Assembly: GCA_964472425.1 (NCBI GenBank)
Contig: CAYYLF010000020.1
Span: 1 to 21,515, forward strand
From: RUG11867 sp964472425
GTDB lineage: Bacteria; Bacillota_I; Bacilli_A; RF39; UBA660
Length of the DNA: 21,515 nucleotides
Direction of reading: 5' to 3'
Shown here in pieces: positions 13,677-21,308 of this stretch. The notes under the pieces are model-generated. The model ran no database searches and was not told where the DNA came from. It saw only the letters and a list, made by a program, of their open reading frames with translations. Numbering within the stretch: the first letter of the stretch is position 1; every line of letters begins with the position of its first letter. A program made the position numbers and the translations under genes.

Positions 13677-15584
13677 ATGGCAAAATACGATGAGAATTCG
13701 ATTAAGATATTGGAAGGGTTGGAAGCAGTTCGCAAAAGACCCGGTATGTACATCGGTTCGACCGATAAAAGAGGTATGCACCATCTCGTTTGGGAAATAG
13801 TCGACAATTCGATAGATGAAATCATAAACGGGTATGGAAACAAAGTCAGAATCGTCATCCATCCGGATAATTCGATTTCTATCACGGACAATGGTCGAGG
13901 AGTGCCTATCGGGATGCATGCATCCGGAATGAGTACGCCCGAGGTTATCTATACTGTCTTGCATGCCGGTGGTAAGTTCGAGGAAGGGAACTACAAGGTT
14001 TCGGGCGGTTTGCACGGAGTCGGTGGAAGTGTCGTCAATGCCCTTTCAAAGTGGATGGACGTCACCATCTGTAGGGATGGCAAAATCGTCAACATCAAGT
14101 TCAAAGATGGCGGGAAGGTGGCCGAGCCGTTGCATGAAATCGGGAAGACGAATAAGACGGGTACGAGTGTAACTTTCTTGCCAGACCCGGAGATTTTTGG
14201 CGAGGGCAAATTCAGTTTTACGACGATTGCCGAGAGGATGCAGGAGAACGCTTTTCTTCTCAAGAATTTGACTATCGAAATCAAGGATGAGGAAGATGGA
14301 TTAGCTGAGACTTATCATTACGACGATGGGCTCATTTCGTTCGTCGCATATATGAACGAGGATAAGAAGCCACTGCACAAGTGTATCAATTTCCAAGGTA
14401 CGAAGAATAAGATAGAAGTCGACATTGCTTTACAATATACCGACTCTTACAGCGAATCAATTTTGTCTTTCGTCAACAATGTCAAGACTTCGGACGGAGG
14501 TTCGCACGAGGTCGGATTTAAGTCCGGCATCACGAAAGTATTCAACGAGTATGCCCGCAACAACGGGTTATTGAAAGCGAAGGAAGCAAACTTCGATGGA
14601 AGCGATATCCGCGAAGGATTGACGGCCATCATCAATTTGAAGATACCAGAAGAGTTGTTGCAGTTCGAAGGGCAGACGAAGGGCAAACTCGGGACGCCAG
14701 AGGCGAAGGGTACGGTCGAGCAGGTAGTATGTGACCAGCTCAAGTACTTTTTAGAGGAGAACCGCGAGGTCGCTTTGTCTATCGTCGAGAAGGCTTCTAA
14801 GAGTCGAGTCGCTCGCGAGGCGGCGAGAAAAGCCCGCGAAGAGGCTCGAAATGGAAAAGGCAACAAGAAGACGGAGAGAATTTTGAGTGGCAAATTGACT
14901 CCTCCACAATCGAAGAATTCGAAGATAAACGAGTTGTTCTTAGTCGAGGGTAATTCGGCCGGAGGAACGGCCAAGAAGAGTCGCGACCGGAAGTTCCAAG
15001 GTATCCTTCCTCTTCGTGGAAAGATAATAAATACGGAGAAGGCTTCGATGAGCGACATCATGAAGAACGAAGAAATCAATACGATAATACATTGTATAGG
15101 GGCCGGATACGGTTCGGAGTTCGACATAAACGATATCAACTACGACAAGGTCATAATCATGAGCGATGCGGACGTGGATGGAGCACACATTCAATGTCTG
15201 TTGCTCACGTTCTTCTACAGGTTCATGAAGCCGTTAATCGAACATGGACACTTATACATAGCTATGCCACCACTTTACAAGGTCGATACTCCGAAAGACA
15301 AGACAGGTAAGTACTTCTGGACGACGGAAGAGTTGCAAGCGTATACGAGTAAACTGACGAACTACAAAGTTCAGCGATACAAAGGATTGGGCGAGATGAA
15401 CCCCGTTCCACTTTGGGAGACGACCATGAATCCAGAGACGAGACATTTGATAAAGGTCAACATCACGGACGCGGCTTTGGCCGAGAAAAGGGTGAGCATT
15501 CTAATGGGCGACTCGGTCGACCCACGTAAAGAGTGGATCAACGAGAATGTCGAGTTCACTTTGGAGGATTCTTACGAGATTTAG
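13677..15584 (+). CDS. parE: DNA topoisomerase IV subunit B (ParE)
   Basis: ATPase subunit of the type IIA enzyme that unlinks replicated chromosomes. GHKL motifs: 'EIVDNSIDE' (residues about 40-48), 'DNGRGVPIGMH', 'GGLHGVGGSVVNAL'. The transducer has 'QTKGKLGTPEAKG'. TOPRIM: 'ELFLVEGNSAGGTAK' and 'IIMSDADVDGAH', then 'QRYKGLGEMN'. ParE rather than GyrB is indicated by 'STDKRGMHHLVWE', 'QTKGKLGTPEA' and 'LRGKIINTEKASMSDIMKNEEINTIIHCIGAG', where GyrB has 'KTKLGN' and 'GKILNVEKA'. 635 aa is normal. The usual 'EGDSAGG' reads 'EGNSAGG', a D-to-N change in a strongly conserved motif. No parC follows; an unrecognised gene and xerD do. SD AGGTGA precedes ATG 13677. Confidence 0.92.
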   Translation: MAKYDENSIKILEGLEAVRKRPGMYIGSTDKRGMHHLVWEIVDNSIDEIINGYGNKVRIVIHPDNSISITDNGRGVPIGMHASGMSTPEVIYTVLHAGGKFEEGNYKVSGGLHGVGGSVVNALSKWMDVTICRDGKIVNIKFKDGGKVAEPLHEIGKTNKTGTSVTFLPDPEIFGEGKFSFTTIAERMQENAFLLKNLTIEIKDEEDGLAETYHYDDGLISFVAYMNEDKKPLHKCINFQGTKNKIEVDIALQYTDSYSESILSFVNNVKTSDGGSHEVGFKSGITKVFNEYARNNGLLKAKEANFDGSDIREGLTAIINLKIPEELLQFEGQTKGKLGTPEAKGTVEQVVCDQLKYFLEENREVALSIVEKASKSRVAREAARKAREEARNGKGNKKTERILSGKLTPPQSKNSKINELFLVEGNSAGGTAKKSRDRKFQGILPLRGKIINTEKASMSDIMKNEEINTIIHCIGAGYGSEFDINDINYDKVIIMSDADVDGAHIQCLLLTFFYRFMKPLIEHGHLYIAMPPLYKVDTPKDKTGKYFWTTEELQAYTSKLTNYKVQRYKGLGEMNPVPLWETTMNPETRHLIKVNITDAALAEKRVSILMGDSVDPRKEWINENVEFTLEDSYEI

Positions 15585-15599
15585 CGGGGAGGTTTGGAC

Positions 15600-16607
15600 A
15601 TGAAGGACAATCCACATAGATATTATTTGGCGGTCGATGAAGAGGTAGTCGATTTCGAGGGTGTCATAAATGAACCACGAATGACTTCTTTCATCGCGCT
15701 TTCTTTGTTTACGGCGATGTTCGAGGATGAAAGAGAGTTGCTCGCCGGGTTATATGGATTGAAAGTGTTGAATGGAGCTCATGCGAATCCATATGTGCAG
15801 GTTACAAAGCGTACGGGCAATTCGAAGGATGGTTACGATTACGAACCTGTCAACATCGACATTTTGTACAGACGCGCTGGGAAGTATTTATCTAAGGGAG
15901 CGATAGAGAATTTTCTCTTCGAAAATCGACACAAATACGACATTTTAACTGAGTTCTTGGCTGGTTATATGCGGGAGACCGAGGGTTTGATAAGATATTT
16001 TGAGAAAAGGGTCGCTGGCATTCGCGAAGAGCTGAAGAATGCCACGGGCAAAAAAAATAAGAAAGATTTATCAGAAAATCTCGAAAAGAGAACGAATTCT
16101 CTTCGCAATTTTGTGCAGTATTCTTCGAACATCAGAGAGATGCTTCGCATAATCGGTGTCATGAGTGAACGAAGAGGTTTTTTCGATCACGAACTCGAAA
16201 GTGAGTATGTAAGCAGGTTGTCCGCCTTCGTACAAGGTGAAGTCTACTATGTTTGGGGGAGCAAAATGACTCCGAATTACAGAGGGCTCGTGAAACTAAC
16301 TTTACGAGTTGCCGAGTACTTAGATAGGTATCCCGAACTTACGCGTCCTATAGGTAGTAAAGGATTTTTGAATATGAGAATCGAGTTGTCGAAGAACTTT
16401 AGGGAAGCAATTTTTATCGCGAAAGAAATGTCCGATTCTTCTAAGAGAGTGCATTTGAGTGAAAATACGACCGATATGGACCCGGACTCTTACATGTTTT
16501 TGGAGTCGGAAGATTACGAGAGGATGCAGGGGAGTGTAAATCCCGATAGTATCGAGACCGATGTCGAGAATCTTGAGAATAGAAAGGCGAAGTTCGGGAA
16601 GTTATGA
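15600..16607 (+). CDS. Unrecognised helical protein between parE and xerD
   Basis: 335 aa from ATG 15600, with an excellent SD (GGGGAGG, 7-base spacing); TTG 15594 is too close to the SD. Not recognised. Predominantly helical and soluble, no signal or TM. Residues about 120-165 are a charged Lys/Glu-rich probable coiled coil ('GIREELKNATGKKNKKDLSE'), and the last 50 are acidic and likely disordered. It starts 15 bases after parE and its stop overlaps the xerD start (ATGA), so the three are one operon of chromosome-handling genes. By context it could be a partner in chromosome segregation, but nothing in the sequence shows it. It does not resemble ScpA. Confidence 0.75.
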   Translation: MKDNPHRYYLAVDEEVVDFEGVINEPRMTSFIALSLFTAMFEDERELLAGLYGLKVLNGAHANPYVQVTKRTGNSKDGYDYEPVNIDILYRRAGKYLSKGAIENFLFENRHKYDILTEFLAGYMRETEGLIRYFEKRVAGIREELKNATGKKNKKDLSENLEKRTNSLRNFVQYSSNIREMLRIIGVMSERRGFFDHELESEYVSRLSAFVQGEVYYVWGSKMTPNYRGLVKLTLRVAEYLDRYPELTRPIGSKGFLNMRIELSKNFREAIFIAKEMSDSSKRVHLSENTTDMDPDSYMFLESEDYERMQGSVNPDSIETDVENLENRKAKFGKL

Positions 16608-17497
16608 GAGAAAATATAGAAGCTTTTTTGGAGTATCTGGAGTACGAGAAAAAATATTCCGAAAATACGGTCGAGGCTTATAGACGGGATTTGGAGGAAT
16701 TTGAGACTTATACGAAAGAGAAGGGGCGCGGCTATAAATCTTACGATTATACGGCCGTGACCGATTACATGATACATTTGAGCGAATCGGGGATGAAAGC
16801 CGGAAGTGTCAATAGACATCTCTCTTCGATTAGAAGTTTTTATGCTTTCTTGTTGAAGCAAGGTGAAGTCGAGAGTTCGCCATTCAATTTGGTGAGAGGT
16901 CCCAAGAAAGAGAAAAAGTTGCCAAATTATTTGCAGTACGAGGAGTTTTTGGATTTAATCGAGGCATGCGATGAGACGAATTTGGGAATCCGCAACAGGA
17001 TGATTTTGGAGCTACTCTTCGCAAGTGGAGTCCGCGTGTCCGAACTAGTCGGCATAAAGATAGCCGACATCGATTTCAAAAATCGCGAGATTAGAATTTT
17101 CGGTAAAGGGAAAAAGATGCGAATAGTGTATTTCAATAAGACTTGTCAGGAAGTGATGAGCAAGTACGTATGTGAAGCTAGACAAGAAATTTTGAAGGGT
17201 AAGAAGTGCGATTATCTATTCGTGAATCACTTGGGTGGACAGCTTACGAGACGTGGGGTCGCGGATATTTTGGAAAAACTCATCATGAAGAGTTCTATCA
17301 AACACAAGATTTCTCCTCACACTTTGAGACATACGTTCGCGACTTTGCTTTTGAACGAAGGGATGGACATAAGAGAAGTTCAGGAGTTGCTAGGACATGC
17401 GAGATTGGCCACGACGAGCATATACACGCACGTGTCCAACGAGGAATTGAGACGCGTGTATTTGCAGAGTCATCCGCGGGCTCATAAAAAAGAGTAG
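16604..17497 (+). CDS. xerD: Tyrosine recombinase XerD-type (chromosome dimer resolution)
   Basis: 297 aa, a normal XerC/XerD length. The N-terminal SAM-like domain has 'YLEYEKKYSENTVEAYRRDL' and 'SVNRHLSSIRSFYAFLLKQG'. Catalytic residues are all present: Arg144 ('SGVRVSEL'), Lys168 ('GKGKK'), His239-x-x-Arg242 ('HTLRHTFAT'), His265 ('LLGHA') and the nucleophile Tyr274 ('TTSIYTHV'). The spacings His-Arg-His-Tyr (3, 23, 9) equal those of E. coli XerD. XerC or XerS cannot be excluded from sequence alone, but the core-gene context and coupling to parE argue against a mobile integrase. The start overlaps the upstream stop by 4 bases. Confidence 0.85.
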   Translation: MRENIEAFLEYLEYEKKYSENTVEAYRRDLEEFETYTKEKGRGYKSYDYTAVTDYMIHLSESGMKAGSVNRHLSSIRSFYAFLLKQGEVESSPFNLVRGPKKEKKLPNYLQYEEFLDLIEACDETNLGIRNRMILELLFASGVRVSELVGIKIADIDFKNREIRIFGKGKKMRIVYFNKTCQEVMSKYVCEARQEILKGKKCDYLFVNHLGGQLTRRGVADILEKLIMKSSIKHKISPHTLRHTFATLLLNEGMDIREVQELLGHARLATTSIYTHVSNEELRRVYLQSHPRAHKKE

Positions 17498-17524
17498 TAT
17501 GGCCGCGAATTGCTCAATTTGTGG

Positions 17525-17554
17525 TTGCCAAATATCTTTGAGATGTGCTATAAT
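17525..17554 (+). promoter_or_regulatory. Promoter of rplS
   Basis: TTGCCA (17525-17530), 18 bp, extended -10 TG-C-TATAAT (17546-17554). Confidence 0.75.
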
Positions 17555-17560
17555 ACTGTT

Positions 17561-17640
17561 GCTTTCGATTACGAAGGCTTGGTGTAATCCGCTTGGAAGA
17601 GCTCCTATGATTATGCGACGAGTATATACGAAAGGAGACG
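17561..17640 (+). ncRNA. Probable ribosomal protein L19 leader
   Basis: About 85 nt of structured 5' UTR before rplS, with 'GAAGGCTTGG' and 'TGTAATCCGCTTGG' and the SD AAAGGAG at 17631-17637. Position and size fit the Firmicutes L19 leader (autoregulation by L19). The assignment rests on position and resemblance; no covariance search was possible. Confidence 0.55.
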
Positions 17641-17646
17641 AATGGT

Positions 17647-17985
17647 ATGAACTTAGTAGATAAGGTTAACCAAAAACACGTGAATCCTAACATCCCAGAG
17701 TTCAGATCCGGCGATACAGTAAGAGTAAACGTTTGGGTCAAAGAGGGAAAAAAGGAGAGAATTCAGGCATTCGAAGGACTAGTCGTCGCCAAGCGTGGCG
17801 GCAGTGTTAATGCAACTTTCACCGTAAGAAAGAAAAGTGGCTCTGTCGGAGTCTCTAGAACTTTCCCAGTGAACAGTCCCGTAATCGACTCAATCGTAGT
17901 CATCAAGAAGGGTATGGTACGCAGAAAGAAACTAAACTTCTTGAAGGGTATGAAGAAAGAGTACAAAGTCAAAGAAAGAAATTAA
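17647..17985 (+). CDS. rplS: 50S ribosomal protein L19
   Basis: 112 aa, standard for L19, at the 30S-50S interface. Signature stretches: 'FRSGDTVRVNVWVKEGKKER', 'QAFEGLVVAKRGG', 'ATFTVRKKSGSVGVSRTFP' and 'IDSIVVIKKGMVRRKKLNFL'. Start ATG 17647; an ATG-GTA-TGA triplet set overlaps just upstream (17641). Monocistronic with its own promoter, leader and terminator; trmD and rimM, frequent upstream partners, are absent here. Confidence 0.97.
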   Translation: MNLVDKVNQKHVNPNIPEFRSGDTVRVNVWVKEGKKERIQAFEGLVVAKRGGSVNATFTVRKKSGSVGVSRTFPVNSPVIDSIVVIKKGMVRRKKLNFLKGMKKEYKVKERN

Positions 17986-17996
17986 ACGTGAAGAAG

Positions 17997-18020
17997 ACGT
18001 CACTTACGAGTGGCGTTTTT
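17997..18020 (+). terminator. Intrinsic terminator of rplS
   Basis: ACGTCACT (17997-18004) pairs with AGTGGCGT (18009-18016; one G-U), tetraloop TACG, followed by T4. Confidence 0.85.
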
Positions 18021-18022
18021 GC

Positions 18023-18051
18023 TTGCATTTACAGTTAAATGCGAGTATCAT
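18023..18051 (+). promoter_or_regulatory. Promoter of the helical-repeat protein gene
   Basis: TTGCAT (18023-18028), 17 bp, TATCAT (18046-18051), 35 bases before the TTG start at 18087. Confidence 0.5.
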
Positions 18052-18086
18052 AGGAACGAAGTAAAAAGAAGTGGGTGTGAAGAGCA

Positions 18087-19508
18087 TTGATAAAACGGGA
18101 AGATATCGAGAAGATTTACGATACTTTGATAGAGAAAGGGAGACTTAAGAAAGAGGACTTCGGTTTTTTGAGTGGATATAGCAAAGAGGAAATCGAAGAG
18201 CTCGGTTTTTCGGTCGCACCTAAAGGTTATAGATTCGTGCTCAAAAGAGTAGACGGTTTATACGAACATGGACGAATGTACGAAAAAAAGAAAGACGATT
18301 ATCGGGCCGCTTTGTGTTATCAGATGTGTTGTAGAATAGAACCTCAACATGCGAAGGCGAATATGAAGATGTTATTGTACAGTCTTTATTTAGAGGACGA
18401 ACGTCGGATTCACAAGTACTTGAGTATTATAAAGACGACTGGTGGACCCAGAGTTCACAGAACATATCTTTTCTTCTTGTATTTGTGTAGTTACACATTT
18501 AAGAGGATGAGTCCTGAGGAGTTGGAGATTGTAGAGAATCTTCGAATCGAGGATATGTTGGAGCCAGATGATGACGAAAAGTATGGGAGAGTAAATGTCA
18601 TTCGAAAGCTCGCTTACGACCAGAATTTTGAAGGTATTCTAGCCAATCTCGAAGATGTATCAGATAAGCGACCTTTTTCAGTTTGGTCGAGGATTAAAAA
18701 GATAACCGAGGAAATCATCGAGAATAGAAAAAGCGTAGATAACAAGGTGAGCAGACACATAAAAAAGGGAAGTGCCATGTATTTGTCGACCATTCTCGAG
18801 AAGGAAGAAAGACACAAGATGAGCGATGAGTACATACTTTACAGTGTTCTTTGCGAGGATATCGTCAGTATGGAGGAGAGCAAAAAACCTTTAGAAGCAG
18901 TAAAGACTAAAAGTGACGATTTATTAGACCTCATTTTGACCAAAAATTACGGGTTGGCTCTCGAAAAGAATAGAAAGTTAGTGGAGGCGAGTCCGGATGA
19001 ATACGTCGATTTGAGTGCTTTGCTTTTGAGGGCTTTGAAGACCCAAATTAAGTGTAGAGATTTGGCGTATGGATATACGGACATGAAAGAAGCGATTATG
19101 ACCTGTTTGAGGCTGTGCGATTTGGACGGAGCGAGAAGAATGCTCGCGGATTACTTTTATAATTGCGGATTTGGAAACTATTTTTGCATATTCGACAAGA
19201 TGATTAGGCTTTGTTGGTTGGACGGAGACAGGCAGTTCGTAAGTATTCTAGAGATGTTCAATAATTTACACAAGCACGGTCTAGAGTTCGATGCTGAGGT
19301 GTTTTATTATAAATGCGACGACGCGATTATGGTCGCGGATTTCGAACGTGCTCAATTGTACTTAGATTTACTCGAGGAAGCACTGAGAGTAAAATTGTTA
19401 TGCGGCAAGGATGCGATGGCCCGCGTGGACGCTTTGCAAGAAAAACTTCGACTTAGGATGGCCGAAGCAGGTGAGATAAAGAGTTTTTATAATAGACCTG
19501 TAGAATGA
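18087..19508 (+). CDS. Unrecognised helical-repeat (TPR-like) cytoplasmic protein
   Basis: 473 aa, no recognised family. Almost wholly alpha-helical with TPR-like pairs such as 'YRAALCYQMCCRIEPQHAKANMKMLLYSLYL' (residues about 71-101) and 'FERAQLYLDLLEEALRV' near the C-terminus; no signal peptide or TM; unusually many cysteines. An in-frame TGA at 18078-18080 means TTG 18087 is the first possible start, and its SD is poor (GTGGGTG, spacing about 10), so initiation may be weak. It follows rplS with its own promoter and ends at a terminator. A scaffold or interaction role is typical of such folds but not demonstrated. Confidence 0.75.
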   Translation: MIKREDIEKIYDTLIEKGRLKKEDFGFLSGYSKEEIEELGFSVAPKGYRFVLKRVDGLYEHGRMYEKKKDDYRAALCYQMCCRIEPQHAKANMKMLLYSLYLEDERRIHKYLSIIKTTGGPRVHRTYLFFLYLCSYTFKRMSPEELEIVENLRIEDMLEPDDDEKYGRVNVIRKLAYDQNFEGILANLEDVSDKRPFSVWSRIKKITEEIIENRKSVDNKVSRHIKKGSAMYLSTILEKEERHKMSDEYILYSVLCEDIVSMEESKKPLEAVKTKSDDLLDLILTKNYGLALEKNRKLVEASPDEYVDLSALLLRALKTQIKCRDLAYGYTDMKEAIMTCLRLCDLDGARRMLADYFYNCGFGNYFCIFDKMIRLCWLDGDRQFVSILEMFNNLHKHGLEFDAEVFYYKCDDAIMVADFERAQLYLDLLEEALRVKLLCGKDAMARVDALQEKLRLRMAEAGEIKSFYNRPVE

Positions 19509-19585
19509 TAGTAAAAATTTGCAAATTAATCTGTCATAACAAGAGAAATTTTATCTAGATGGATAAAGAAATTTAGTACTAAAAG

Positions 19586-19611
19586 TCGTCAAAATAAAGT
19601 GACGATTTTTT
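19586..19611 (+). terminator. Intrinsic terminator of the helical-repeat gene
   Basis: TCGTCA (19586-19591) pairs with TGACGA (19600-19605), followed by T6. The stem extends through flanking A/T pairs. Confidence 0.75.
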
Positions 19612-19648
19612 GGTGAAAAAAATTTTTTGACAATTTACACGATTTCGC

Positions 19649-19680
19649 TTGACAAGAAGGTGGGGGGGGGGTGGTAGAAT
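19649..19680 (+). promoter_or_regulatory. Poly-G spacer promoter of surface protein 2 (candidate phase-variable)
   Basis: Perfect TTGACA (19649-19654), a 20-bp spacer containing G10 (19662-19671), and extended -10 TG-G-TAGAAT (19672-19680). Same total spacing as the first locus although the G tract is three longer. Another TTGACA lies at 19627-19632. Confidence 0.75.
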
Positions 19681-19696
19681 AGACGTGTAAGGTAAG

Positions 19697-19804
19697 AGAG
19701 CAAGGCTCTAAACTAGAAGAAAAAGAGTTTTTAGAGTTTGCTCTAAAAGATGAAAATTGGGTGTGAAGACCAGTCTTTTATGTACCCCAAATTAGGAAAA
19801 GAGG
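19697..19804 (+). promoter_or_regulatory. Structured leader of surface protein 2
   Basis: A 14-bp hairpin from AGAGCAA/TTGCTCT (19697-19703 with 19738-19744) and CTCTAAA/TTTAGAG (19706-19712 with 19730-19736), then TTGGG...CCCAA closing around the shared CAGTCTTTTATGTAC (19771-19785), then AAATTAG and AAAAGAGG (19797-19804). Hairpin sequences differ from the first locus but the order of elements is the same. Confidence 0.6.
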
Positions 19805-19985
19805 CTGCAATATTTTGTCAGTGTATAGTTGCAAACGAAGTAATTTGAAAGATAATGTGGTATGATTTAGAAAAGTAAAAGGCTAGCATAGTGATTGCAA
19901 GAGAAAACGAAGATGCGACAAAATTCGAAGGAGTTTTCAACTACAATGGTGACTAGGGTAAATACAAAAAAGGAGAAATGGGAAA
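19805..19985 (+). other. Extra leader segment absent from the first locus
   Basis: About 180 nt lie between the conserved AAAAGAGG and the start codon; in the first locus the start follows that SD directly. The segment holds no convincing gene. It has a TG-G-TATGAT extended -10 (19858-19866) without a -35, a 5-bp TGCAA/TTGCA stem, and a new SD AGGAG before ATG 19986. It may be an insertion that moved the start onto a new RBS and perhaps a second promoter. Confidence 0.5.
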
Positions 19986-21299
19986 ATGGAGAAAAAGAAA
20001 AAATGCATTTTAGGCATATCGTTGGTGTTAGGCGTTGTAATAGGCTCGATAGTAACAGGAAAAGTTCAAAAGACCGAAAAGGTAAAACCATCTGGGATGG
20101 GAAGCATGATAGCGATGTACATCCAAGACGAGGACGGAAACTATAATTTGAGCGACAATCAAAAATTTCCTACAGATGGATACGTATTGAATACCGAGAA
20201 GAGTAGTTGCAAAAATGGAGGAAAGATAACTCAAAATCCTAATACAAAAGCATTGAGTTTGAAAGTCAAGACGAGCGATGAGTGTACAGTATATTTTGAG
20301 ATAGTTAAGCCATTATTAGAAACTGTCCTAAACAAGTCAAATTCATCTACAGTGACAAACTATGAAGATGGGGAAAAAACAGAGATGTACGTATTCGACC
20401 ACGACGATTTGACTACGACTACAACTATAACAGACTATGATGGAACAACATATACACATTCGGCAACCCAAGTAGCAGATTGGACATCAGAAGAGAGAAG
20501 AGATTACAGATATATAGGAAACGAACCGAATAACTATATAACCTTCAACGGCGAGACATGGAGAATAATAGGGGTATTCACAGTGGAGACAGAGTCAGGA
20601 GAAAAGAAGCCATTAATGAAAATAATAAGAAACGAATCGATAGGATTTTTGCCATGGGACGGCGGGACAGATGGAAGTATCGCAAATGAATGGAGCACAG
20701 CATCATTACAAAGATTATTAAATGGAGAATACTATAATACAGAAGGAAGCTTCAGTTATACATATAAAACTTCAAGTTCATCTACAGGAACGACAGTAAC
20801 AATTCCAAAAGGATTGAATGCGATAGCTCGTTCACAAATCACGAAAGTAAAATGGTACTTAGGAGGCTCGGCTACAGATGAAAATTTAGGAGGTCCCGAC
20901 TATTATAATTTTGAACGCGGAGAAACGACCTGTGTAACAGAAGGAAATTGTAATGGACAAACAAGAACGACGAGTATAATAGCGAATGTGGGCTTAATGT
21001 ATCCAAGTGATTATGTATATACATATGGAAAAGGAGTAAATGATAAATGTTACACAGATGGATTAAATTGTGATAGTGGAACCCCAAGTGCTGGTTGGTT
21101 GTTTAACAGTGTTATTCAATGGACCATATCGCCGAATGTGGCGTATGCGTACTTCGCGTTCTTTGTGGACTGGGACGGCCTTGTGCGCAGCAACAACGTG
21201 CGCAACGCTTATGGGGTTCGCCCGGTAGTCTTTCTGGACTCGAAAATCGCCATAAAGAGCGGGGACGGAAGCCAGGGAAATCCTTATGCGATAGGGTGA
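19986..21299 (+). CDS. Surface protein 2 with hypervariable C-terminus (DGR-target-like)
   Basis: 437 aa, paralogue of the protein at 12252 along its whole length ('LVLGVVIGSIVTGKVQ' membrane segment near 13-28, then 'GSMIAMYIQDEDGNYNLSDNQ'). Same Cys-containing stretches ('TTCVTEGNCNG', 'DKCYTDGLNCDS') and 'YRYIGNEPNNYITFNGETWRIIGV'. The C-terminal 'QWTISPNVAYAYFAF...NAYGVRPVVFLDSKIA' keeps the 'GVRP' motif common in DGR-diversified C-terminal domains; in the first protein the equivalent is 'DVCP'. Variable residues about 379-422. Start ATG 19986, with AGGAG 10 bases upstream; an out-of-frame ATG at 19978 lies between. Probably exported and surface-anchored by its N-terminal helix. Confidence 0.75.
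   Translation: MEKKKKCILGISLVLGVVIGSIVTGKVQKTEKVKPSGMGSMIAMYIQDEDGNYNLSDNQKFPTDGYVLNTEKSSCKNGGKITQNPNTKALSLKVKTSDECTVYFEIVKPLLETVLNKSNSSTVTNYEDGEKTEMYVFDHDDLTTTTTITDYDGTTYTHSATQVADWTSEERRDYRYIGNEPNNYITFNGETWRIIGVFTVETESGEKKPLMKIIRNESIGFLPWDGGTDGSIANEWSTASLQRLLNGEYYNTEGSFSYTYKTSSSSTGTTVTIPKGLNAIARSQITKVKWYLGGSATDENLGGPDYYNFERGETTCVTEGNCNGQTRTTSIIANVGLMYPSDYVYTYGKGVNDKCYTDGLNCDSGTPSAGWLFNSVIQWTISPNVAYAYFAFFVDWDGLVRSNNVRNAYGVRPVVFLDSKIAIKSGDGSQGNPYAIG
20283..20425 (+). repeat. Near-identical block shared with surface protein 1 (copy 2)
   Basis: 143 nt; pairs with 12549-12694 (two substitutions, one TTA indel). Confidence 0.85.
21120..21251 (+). other. Candidate DGR variable region 2
   Basis: Starts at TGG ('WTISP') and runs to ATC-GCC ('KIA'). 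GC-rich island in an A/T-rich gene. Still contains AAC-AAC, CGC-AGC and CGC-AAC codon pairs expected from a template rich in AAC. It is followed in both copies by an unchanged 17-nt stretch (GGAAGCCAGGGAAATCC) that could serve as the 3' homology anchor. No matching template elsewhere in the window. Confidence 0.65.
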
Positions 21300-21308
21300 A
21301 AAATCGAT

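Noticed and set aside
14447..15139. Minus-strand 230-codon ORF inside parE
   Set aside because: Fully within a strongly conserved gene on the other strand; product has no family resemblance.
19895..20146. 83-codon ORF overlapping the start of surface gene 2
   Set aside because: Out-of-frame with the real gene; reads through the coding region as Arg/Lys-rich nonsense.
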